NCBI GenBank assembly: GCA_030597645.1
Contig: JAUVRN010000161.1
Coordinates: 1-5,451 of the forward strand
Source of the DNA: Candidatus Zixiibacteriota bacterium
GTDB taxonomy: Bacteria > Zixibacteria > MSB-5A5 > JAUVRN01
DNA length: 5,451 nt
Direction of reading: 5' to 3'
A model generated the notes under the pieces. The model saw nothing but the letters and a program-made list of their open reading frames with translations. It ran no database searches and was not told the origin of the DNA. Both the position numbers and the translations under genes were made by a program. This document shows positions 1 through 5,451 of this stretch, one piece after another; the first letter of the stretch is position 1, and every line of letters begins with the position of its first letter.

Positions 1-1980
1 GGCTTCCACCTGGGCCATGATCTGCTCGTCATCGAAGTGACGCATACGAATCGCATCCTGCGGGCACTCCGCCGCGCAGGCACCACACCCCGCACAGGCC
101 GCCTGGATCACCACCGGCACCTTGCAGGTCTCGCGATCCGGTTCGAGGATCGCGTGATACGGACAGACGCGTACGCACAGGCCGCAGTAGTTGCAGTTGT
201 CGGGTACCACCAGCGAGGTGATCGCCTCGATCTTGGTCTGGCCGGCGTTGAGCAGGATGCTGGCTCGTGCCGCCGAGGCCGAAGCCTGCGTGACACTCTC
301 CTTGACGTCTTTGGGGAATTCCACACAGCCCGCGATGTACACGCCCTTGGTGGGTGCGTCCACGGGCTTGAGCTTGGGATGTGCTTCCATGACGAACCCG
401 TCGGACGTCGACGACAACGTCAGAAGTTTCCTGACCTGCTCGCTGTCGTGCCGCGGCACCACGCCCTGGGCCAGGACGATCATCTCCAATTCGTGATGTT
501 CGATCTTGCCCGTGGTGGTGTTTTCCACTGTGACGAGCAGATTGCCGGTCTTGACATCTTCCACCACTTCACCCGGCAGCCCGCGGATGTACCTCACCCC
601 TTCATCACGGCTCCGCATGTAGAGATCTTCGAATCCCTTGCCGAAGGCACGAATATCCATGTAAAACACCTTCACGTCGACATCGGGATAGTGGTCGCAC
701 AACAGCAGCGTATCCTTGATCGTATTCATACAGCAGATGTTGCTGCAGTACGGGTTGCCCCGGCCATCGTGCGACCGCGACCCCACGCACTGGATGAACC
801 CGATGCTCTTGGGCAGCTTCTTGTCACCGGGTCGCATGAAATTGCCGTCCGTGGGACCACCGGCGCAGATCAAGCGTTCAAACTCCATGCTCGTGATCAC
901 GTTGTCGAAACGTGTATATCCGTATTCGTCGTACTCGGTGGGATCGTACACGTCCATGCCCGTGGCGGCAATGACCGTACCCACCTCGAAAGACACCATC
1001 TTGTCCGTGTCGTCGTAATCGATGCACTTCTTTTCGCACACGTCGGCGCACTTGCCGCAGGCGATGGGATTGTTGCCCAGGCAGTGGTCCATGTCGAGGA
1101 TGTACGACGACGGGACCGCCTGCGGGAAGGGCATGTAGATCGCCTTTCGCGAAGAGAATCCCTGCTGGTACTCGTCCGGCAGCGCCACGGGGCAGATCGT
1201 GGCACACTCCGCACAGGCTGTGCACTCGTTGGGATCCACGTAGCGCGCCTTCTTGCGCACCGTCACGTGGAAGTTACCCACGAAGCCGGTAATCGACTCG
1301 ACTTCGCTAAAGGTGAAAAGCTCGACCCGCGGATGCCGACCGACATCCATCATCTTGGGACCGAGTATTCATATGGAGCAGTCCATCGTCGGGTATGTCT
1401 TGTCCAGCGCAGCCATAAGCCCGCCGATCGATGCCTCCTTTTCGACGAGGTAAACCTGGTGTCCGCCGTCCGCCAGATCGAGCGCGGCCTGAAGGCCGGC
1501 CACGCCGCCTCCGATGACCAGCGCGGCCTGCGTCACGGGTACCACGGTTTCTTCCTGGGCTTCCAGGAACCGCGCCCGCGCTACGCCCGAGCGGATCAGG
1601 TCCTGTGCTTTTGCGGTCGCCTTTTCCTTGTCTCCCTGGTGCCCCCAGGAGACGTGCTCCCGGATGTTCACCATCTCGAACAGGTAAGGGTTCAACCCCG
1701 CATCGGAGACACACTGACGAAAGGTAGGCTCGTGGATCTTGGGCGTACACGAGGCCACCACGACTCGATTCAGAAGGTGCTCCTTGATGGCCCGCTTGAT
1801 CTCGTTCTGACCCGGGTCGGCGCACGTGTACTTGTTCTGAACCACCGCGACCACGTCGTCCAGCGTCTCGGCATATCGACTGAGTGCATCGCAGTCGACC
1901 GTGCCGGCGATGTTGAGCCCACATTCGCAGACGAAGACTCCGATCCGCAGCTCGCCTGACTTCTGTGGTGTTTCTGCCAT
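1..1980 (-). CDS. hdrA: HdrA2 selenoprotein (in-frame UGA = Sec204), 3' partial
   Basis: This is a full-architecture HdrA, with 660 codons in the window and only the last few residues missing at the edge. It binds FAD and several [4Fe-4S] clusters and is the likely bifurcating core of the complex. N-terminal RIGVFVCECG (12-21) and CTPKIHEP (78-85) are followed by the FAD motif IGGGVAG (156-162). Then comes DCSI-[TGA]-ILGPKMM, where TGA is codon 204. Downstream the frame continues without another stop. It contains an inserted iron-sulfur domain (C253/256/259/263 and C300/308/311/315/319), FIQCVGSR, and two C-terminal ferredoxin motifs (C596/599/602/606 and C629/632/635/639). Homology to HdrA1 continues across the TGA, for example in the shared SITGFVGNF block, so no frameshift is involved. 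The ATG at 1980-1978 is supported by a GGGAG site 6 bases upstream and lies one base after hdrD. hdrA1 and mvhD end in TGA, so TGA is also a normal stop here. Selenocysteine is therefore the best reading; a nonsense mutation is the main alternative. Confidence 0.9.
1321..1365 (-). promoter_or_regulatory. Candidate bSECIS hairpin directly after the UGA
   Basis: On the minus strand, counting from the base after UGA, bases 21-27 (GGAUGUC) pair with bases 32-38 (GGCAUCC). This forms a 7-bp stem with one G-U pair and a GGUC apical loop at bases 28-31. A lower stem pairs CUCG-G-(U)-CCC (bases 4-12) with GGG-U-CGAG (bases 41-48), leaving one bulged U. An asymmetric internal loop separates the two stems. 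Bacterial SECIS elements sit inside the coding region with the apical loop roughly 16-37 bases after UGA and a G among the first loop bases; this one starts at base 28 with GG. The GGUC loop resembles that of E. coli fdhF (GGUCU). Pairing was done by hand, with no energy calculation. Confidence 0.78.
1369..1371 (-). other. Selenocysteine codon (UGA) in hdrA2
   Basis: The TGA is codon 204 of hdrA2 and sits exactly at the second cysteine position of the HdrA motif Asp-Cys-x-x-Cys-Ile-Leu-x-Pro-Lys-Met, next to the FAD domain. It makes a Cys201-Ser-Ile-Sec204 pair, a common redox arrangement for selenocysteine. Decoding would need SelA, SelB, SelD and tRNA-Sec encoded elsewhere. This reading rests on position, uninterrupted homology on both sides and the adjacent hairpin. 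It has not been tested biochemically. Confidence 0.87.
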
Positions 1981-1981
1981 T

Positions 1982-3148
1982 CTATTCTCCCGCCCTGCAA
2001 TCGGCGCCGGAGAGCCCCAGCGCCTGGGCAACTACGTTCACAAAATCCGTCACCTTGATATCGATGGTAGATCCCTCCGGGCTGCACCGGGCGCAGCGAA
2101 AGTGGATCTGGCACTTGGGGCACGCGGTGACCATAGTGTCCGCCCCGGTATCGCGGGCCTCCGTCAGACGCCGTTTCTGAATCTGCTTGGAGGTGGCGTC
2201 GCAGTGCGTCCAGTTGGTCGTGCCGCAGCAGATGGCACCGGCCTTGATCCGTTGCATCTCCCTGAGCGTCACGCCCGGGATCGCCTCCAGTACCTTCCGC
2301 GGCTGGTCGTACACACCCAGGAACCGGCCGAGCCGGCACGGATCCTGGTACGTGACCTCCGACTGGTAGCCGTTGAAACTCAGCTTGTCGAGGTTGTCGG
2401 CGACCACCTCGGCAATGTGCTTCACCTGGAATCCCGTAGGTCCGATGTGCTTGTTGTAAAGGTGGTCGAGCGCCAGGGCGCATTCGGGGCAGGCGGTGAT
2501 CACCGTCTTGCCTCCGGACGCCTTGATCTGTTCGATGTTGAGACGCGCCAGCGTCTCGAACTTGTCCTGCTGGCCCAGCCAGTATACGTCGTGCCCGCAG
2601 CATCGCTCGGTGTCCATAACTACCGGTTCGATACCGATCCGGTTGAGAATGCGAACCGTGTCCCGGGCGATCGAAAGCGGCGAAAAGTCAAAGTCCTTGC
2701 CGAACAGGGGCTCGTAGAAGGGCAGACAGCCTACGAAGTAGACGAAGTCCCCCTTGTTCTGCACCTTCATGTCCGGCTCGAGCCACTCTGTGCGATTGGG
2801 CAACAGCGTGGGTGATGCCTGGATGTCCCACACCGCCTGCATGGCCCCGCTGTGCGTCGGCTGCCCGCCTATGCCGAGCTTGTATGCATCCTCGCGCACG
2901 TCGCGCATGTAGTTTGAGTACTTGACGTCGGCGGGGCAGCGGGCGCTGCAGAGCTGACAGGTGAGACACGACCAGAGACTGCTATCGCTTACCAGATCTT
3001 CCCCACCGTAGAACAGGCCCTCGGCGAGCAGCCGCCGCGGCGAGTAGGTGCCGTTGGCCTGGGAGATCGGGCGCACGGCGGTGCACTTGCCGCACTCCAG
3101 GCACCAGTTGGCCCGGCTCTTCTTGAGCTGCTCTTTTTTCGTGCTCAT
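1982..3148 (-). CDS. hdrD: HdrD-type protein (HdrC-HdrB in one chain), two CCG domains
   Basis: This 388-residue soluble iron-sulfur protein has an HdrC-like ferredoxin half followed by an HdrB-like half, the order found in methanogen HdrD and similar in length. The first ferredoxin motif has C16, C19 and C22, but arginine R26 sits where the fourth cysteine (before Pro27) is expected. The second motif is complete (C61, C64, C67, C71, then Pro). Two CCG domains follow. The first has C141, C183-C184 and C220/C223; the second has C271, C307-C308 and C343/C346. In HdrB such domains hold non-cubane [4Fe-4S] clusters that reduce a disulfide. Both sets are intact, so catalytic competence is plausible. 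An extra C352-x-x-C355 lies just after the second. No membrane segment is seen. The ATG at 3148-3146 overlaps the mvhD stop (ATGA), and the TAG stop lies one base before hdrA2. The substrate in this organism cannot be read from the sequence: CoM-S-S-CoB is expected only in methanogens and relatives. The symbol marks architecture, not proven substrate. Confidence 0.9.
   Translation of the reverse strand: MSTKKEQLKKSRANWCLECGKCTAVRPISQANGTYSPRRLLAEGLFYGGEDLVSDSSLWSCLTCQLCSARCPADVKYSNYMRDVREDAYKLGIGGQPTHSGAMQAVWDIQASPTLLPNRTEWLEPDMKVQNKGDFVYFVGCLPFYEPLFGKDFDFSPLSIARDTVRILNRIGIEPVVMDTERCCGHDVYWLGQQDKFETLARLNIEQIKASGGKTVITACPECALALDHLYNKHIGPTGFQVKHIAEVVADNLDKLSFNGYQSEVTYQDPCRLGRFLGVYDQPRKVLEAIPGVTLREMQRIKAGAICCGTTNWTHCDATSKQIQKRRLTEARDTGADTMVTACPKCQIHFRCARCSPEGSTIDIKVTDFVNVVAQALGLSGADCRAGE
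1987..1991 (-). promoter_or_regulatory. Shine-Dalgarno site of hdrA2
   Basis: GGGAG lies 6 bases upstream of the hdrA2 ATG, and the hdrD TAG stop sits between the two. This fixes the start at 1980 over the longer open frame that begins at 2031. It is the clearest ribosome binding site in the window; the other internal junctions rely on ATGA overlaps with weaker G-rich stretches upstream. Confidence 0.75.
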
Positions 3149-3714
3149 GCGGTCTGCCCCGATCGCTTCGGATGGAGATTGAGGGGACTGGGACCCAGTG
3201 CTTTGATCTGTCCCTCGAATTCGTTGATGACCTCTCCCCAGCGACTCCCTTCCGCTGCCGAGACCCACTCCAGTCGCACACGTCCTTCTTCCAGGCCAAG
3301 CGTACGGACCAGGCCCTTGGTCTTTTCGAACAGCTCGACAGCCCTGTAGTTGCCGAACTGGTAGTGACAGTCGCCGAAGTGACAGCCCGACACGAGAACA
3401 CCGTCCGCGCCCAGCTGCAGGGCCTTGAGCACGAATCCGGGGGTCACCCTTCCTGAGCACATGGTGCGGATGATGCGAAAGTTGGGCGAGTGCTGCACGC
3501 GGTTCACACCCGCGGTGTCGGCACCGGCATAGCTACACCAGTTGCAGGCAAAGACCACGATGTTCGGAATGAACTGTGGTTCGGCATTCTTCTCGGCCTG
3601 TTTCCCGGCCTGCTTGTCGGCCTGGTTCCCGGGTTTCTTCCCGGCCTTCGTCTCGGGTTTCTTCTCGGCCTGCTTACCGGGTGTGCCGCGAGGCGTCACC
3701 GTGGCCGTCGTCAT
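3145..3714 (-). CDS. mvhD: MvhD-type [2Fe-2S] electron-transfer subunit with Lys-rich N-terminal tail
   Basis: This 189-residue protein belongs to the MvhD/VhuD (delta subunit of F420-non-reducing hydrogenase) family. The family links a hydrogenase or formate dehydrogenase to HdrA through a [2Fe-2S] cluster. The core starts near residue 48 with PNIVVFACNWCSYAGAD. All five family cysteines are visible: C57 and C60, C86 in MCSGRV, and C111 and C116 in GCHFGDCHY. The core ends with a GNYRA block near 121-125. All are cysteine, whereas some methanogen VhuD proteins carry selenocysteine. Residues 13-45 form an unusual Lys/Ala/Gly/Gln-rich repeat-like tail, so the protein is longer than typical family members of about 130-150 residues. 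The ATG at 3714-3712 overlaps the hdrA1 TGA as ATGA and has a weak GGGG stretch 8 bases upstream. The frame is open further upstream, but there it only shadows hdrA1. The next in-frame ATG would delete the first cysteine pair, so this start is favoured. The stop overlaps the next gene's ATG. Confidence 0.93.
   Translation of the reverse strand: MTTATVTPRGTPGKQAEKKPETKAGKKPGNQADKQAGKQAEKNAEPQFIPNIVVFACNWCSYAGADTAGVNRVQHSPNFRIIRTMCSGRVTPGFVLKALQLGADGVLVSGCHFGDCHYQFGNYRAVELFEKTKGLVRTLGLEEGRVRLEWVSAAEGSRWGEVINEFEGQIKALGPSPLNLHPKRSGQTA
3580..3678 (-). repeat. Imperfect repeat encoding the Lys/Ala-rich N-terminal tail of MvhD
   Basis: Residues 13-45 of MvhD are built from short variants of Gly-Lys-Gln-Ala-Glu-Lys and Ala-Gly-Lys-Lys-Pro. 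The 12-base unit CAGGCCGAGAAG occurs exactly twice, in codons 15-18 and 39-42, with diverged copies between. The array looks like an expanded low-complexity segment, probably disordered and basic, placed before the folded [2Fe-2S] domain. Confidence 0.75.
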
Positions 3715-5451
3715 GTGGTTGTCCCCGCCACCAGCAGTGCTTCGAGCATTGAATTGATCTGATCGTCGGTGAAGTGATTGGCTGAGATCGACCCGGTAGG
3801 ACACCAGGATGCGCAGGTACCGCACCCCTTGCACAGCGCCTGGTTGATCTCTGCGGCCTGCATACCGGGCACCACGTCCACGAGCTGCGGCGCGTGATAC
3901 TCGCAGATTTCCACGCACTTGCCGCAGGCCCTGCAGGTGGCCTGATCGACCTGGCAGGTGACCGGCTCCAGTGACACCGTATCGCGGCAGCTGATGATGG
4001 CCACTTTGGCCGCCGCGGCCGCGCCCTGGGCTACCGAATCGGCGATGTCCTTGGGGCCGCCCGCACAGCCGGCCAGGAACACACCTTCGATGTTGGTTTC
4101 CACCGGGCCGAGCTTGGCATGCCGTTCCATGAAGAAACCGTCTTCTCCGCACGGCACCTTCAGGAGCTGGTGCAACTGCTCGGTACTGTCACCCTGTGGA
4201 ACCATGCCGGTGGCCAGGACCACGGCGTCGGCGTCGATCTCGAGCGTACGGTCGAGCGCCAGCTCGAGCAACTCCACGCCCCGGGCACGATCGCCCGAGC
4301 CTGTGACTCTGGGCAACCGTTCCGGCGTGTAGCGCAGGAACTTCACCCCCTGCGCGCGGGCCTCACGGTAGAGCTCCTCGGAACGAGCCCCCACCGTGCG
4401 CATGTCGCGATGCATCACCACTACGTCCACGCCGCGCTCGCGCAGCTTGATAGCCTGCTTGATGGTGGTCGGACAGCAGTAGCGCGAGCAGGCCGGGTTG
4501 TTCTCCGGATCGCGCGAACCGACGCACTGGATGAACACCACCGTAGACGGCACTATGCCGTCGATCAGCACCGACCCGTTGCCTGCGGCCAACTGATCTT
4601 CCAGTTCCTGGTTGGTGATGACGTTGCCAAACTTGTTGTATCCGAACTCATCGCTCGGCTGATACAGGTCCGACCCCGTGGCAATCACGATGGTGCCCAC
4701 CGAAAGCTGACCTCTGGTCGTCACCATCTCGAAGTTGCCGACAAACCCGGTGATCGACTGCACCTCGGTCTCGGTCCACACCTTGACGCGGCCGGCCTTG
4801 ATCCTGGACAGCAGGGTACCCGCGATGGTGTCGGCCTTGATGTTGGCCGGATACACCTCCGTCAGCCGATTCAGGCGACCGCCCAGCCGGTCACTGCGTT
4901 CGATCAGGGTGACCCGCAGTCCCTGGGCGTCGAGCTCGAGGGCCGTGCTCATGCCGGCCACGCCGCCGCCGATCACGACCACGTCGCGATTGACCGGGAT
5001 GCTCCGGCGGGCCAGCGGTTGGAGGTGCCGCGCCCGCGCCACGCTCATGCGGATCAGGTCGCGCGCCTGGTCGGTGGCTGCGTCGGGCACGTTCGAGTGC
5101 ACCCAGGCACACTGGTCGCGCACGTTGACCATCTCGAACAGGTACGGGTTGAGCCCCACCTGCTCGCAGCTCTCCCGGAACAGCGGTTCGTGGGTCCGAG
5201 GCGTACAGGCGGCGGCCACCACGCGATTGAGCTGGTGCTCCACGATCAGCTCCTGGAGCATCTTCTGCCCCTCGTTGGAGCAGATGAAGAGGTTTTCCTC
5301 CACGTGAACGACGTGTTCCAGCCCCGCCGCGTAGTCCTTGAGCGAGTCCATGTCGAGGACACCTGCGATGTTGATGCCACAGTGACAGAGGAACACACCG
5401 ATCCGCGGCGGACCGGACGTGTCTATCTGTTCGATCTCCTTCGGTTCCGGA
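3711..5451 (-). CDS. hdrA: HdrA-like FAD/iron-sulfur subunit (HdrA1), 5' partial
   Basis: This is a heterodisulfide-reductase A-type flavoprotein, expected to be cytoplasmic and to relay or bifurcate electrons through FAD. The frame stays open to the window edge, giving 579 residues here (numbered from the first whole codon at 5450). The true start lies outside the window: a GTG at 5396-5394 falls inside the conserved RIGVFLCHCG strand and cannot be the start. Visible landmarks are the N-terminal Cys-His-Cys-Gly (22-25), the CTPRTHEP block near 82-89, the FAD-binding IGGGVAG at 160-166, and FIQCVGSR near 306-313. Two ferredoxin clusters close the protein, with cysteines 506/509/512/516 and 540/543/546/550. 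After the VYP of the FAD domain it lacks the family's Asp-Cys-x-x-Cys motif. It also lacks the extra ferredoxin insert found in HdrA2, which makes it shorter. It ends in TGA, overlapping the mvhD start by four bases. With the following MvhD it resembles an unfused QmoB (HdrA plus MvhD). The family call is secure; the exact electron partner is not. Confidence 0.93.
   Translation of the reverse strand, partial: PEPKEIEQIDTSGPPRIGVFLCHCGINIAGVLDMDSLKDYAAGLEHVVHVEENLFICSNEGQKMLQELIVEHQLNRVVAAACTPRTHEPLFRESCEQVGLNPYLFEMVNVRDQCAWVHSNVPDAATDQARDLIRMSVARARHLQPLARRSIPVNRDVVVIGGGVAGMSTALELDAQGLRVTLIERSDRLGGRLNRLTEVYPANIKADTIAGTLLSRIKAGRVKVWTETEVQSITGFVGNFEMVTTRGQLSVGTIVIATGSDLYQPSDEFGYNKFGNVITNQELEDQLAAGNGSVLIDGIVPSTVVFIQCVGSRDPENNPACSRYCCPTTIKQAIKLRERGVDVVVMHRDMRTVGARSEELYREARAQGVKFLRYTPERLPRVTGSGDRARGVELLELALDRTLEIDADAVVLATGMVPQGDSTEQLHQLLKVPCGEDGFFMERHAKLGPVETNIEGVFLAGCAGGPKDIADSVAQGAAAAAKVAIISCRDTVSLEPVTCQVDQATCRACGKCVEICEYHAPQLVDVVPGMQAAEINQALCKGCGTCASWCPTGSISANHFTDDQINSMLEALLVAGTTT

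Noticed and set aside
1..1353. A separate gene starting at the ATG-ATG after the TGA
   Set aside because: There is no Shine-Dalgarno site. The start would fall inside the conserved Pro-Lys-Met segment of HdrA, and homology is continuous across the TGA. One selenoprotein gene explains the data better.
1369..1371. TGA reassigned to Trp or Gly, or a simple nonsense mutation
   Set aside because: hdrA1 and mvhD end in TGA within ATGA overlaps, so TGA is a working stop. The stop falls exactly at a Cys/Sec position with a SECIS-like hairpin, and no other decay is seen in the gene.
37..1959. 640-codon open frame on the plus strand
   Set aside because: It lies antisense to hdrA2 in a codon-aligned frame, has no recognisable domain, and is a by-product of GC-rich codon use. 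The minus strand carries clear HdrA motifs throughout.
3149..3460. Longer N-terminus for the HdrD-type protein
   Set aside because: It lies over the conserved MvhD domain in another frame. The ATG at 3148 sits in an ATGA overlap shortly before the first ferredoxin motif.
3715..4152. Longer N-terminus for MvhD
   Set aside because: The extension overlaps hdrA1 in another frame, shows no family similarity, and the ATGA overlap gives a better start.
4735..5307. Plus-strand 190-codon open frame opposite hdrA1
   Set aside because: It shows low-complexity Arg/Ser content typical of antisense GC-rich frames and has no domain or convincing start signal.
5394..5396. GTG start for hdrA1
   Set aside because: It lies within the conserved RIGVFLCHCG strand, and the frame stays open to the window edge, so the start is upstream of the window.

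Overview
The window is one tight, single-direction gene block on the minus strand. It encodes a soluble heterodisulfide-reductase (Hdr) type electron-transfer complex. In transcription order (high to low coordinates) the genes are: an HdrA paralog, here HdrA1 (3711-5451, 5' end cut by the window edge); an MvhD-type [2Fe-2S] subunit (3145-3714); an HdrD-type protein with HdrC and HdrB halves in one chain (1982-3148); and a second HdrA, here HdrA2 (1-1980, extreme C-terminus cut by the window edge). The first two junctions are 4-base ATGA overlaps and the third is a 1-base gap, so this looks like one translationally coupled operon. No promoter, terminator, RNA gene, mobile element or CRISPR array is visible, and there is no non-coding stretch longer than a base or two.

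The main result is that HdrA2 is interrupted by an in-frame TGA at 1371-1369 (minus strand), with intact HdrA sequence on both sides in the same frame. The TGA replaces the second cysteine of the family's Asp-Cys-x-x-Cys-Ile-Leu-x-Pro-Lys motif. It is followed by a hairpin with a GGUC apical loop whose geometry matches a bacterial selenocysteine insertion element (bSECIS). I therefore read the gene as one selenoprotein, with Sec at residue 204 in a Cys-Ser-Ile-Sec motif, and not as two genes or a pseudogene. Selenocysteine HdrA is known in some methanogens and some deltaproteobacteria, so the protein class is not new. Its operon setting and several details of its partners deserve attention.

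By family knowledge, MvhD passes electrons from a hydrogenase or formate dehydrogenase to the FAD of HdrA. HdrA can bifurcate them between ferredoxin and the HdrC/HdrB branch, whose CCG domains carry the disulfide-reducing clusters. Here HdrA1 has the FAD domain and two C-terminal ferredoxin clusters but lacks both the Cys/Sec motif and the inserted ferredoxin domain that HdrA2 has. This suggests two non-equivalent flavin subunits in one complex. No hydrogenase, formate dehydrogenase, MetF or membrane subunit lies in the window, so the physiological donor and acceptor are unknown.

The DNA is visibly GC-rich, has Shine-Dalgarno-like sites, and carries its candidate SECIS inside the reading frame just after the UGA. 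That is the bacterial layout, since archaeal SECIS elements lie in untranslated regions. The best guess is an anaerobic, selenium-using, high-GC bacterium, for example a Desulfobacterota-like sulfate reducer or syntroph. The lineage cannot be settled from this window.
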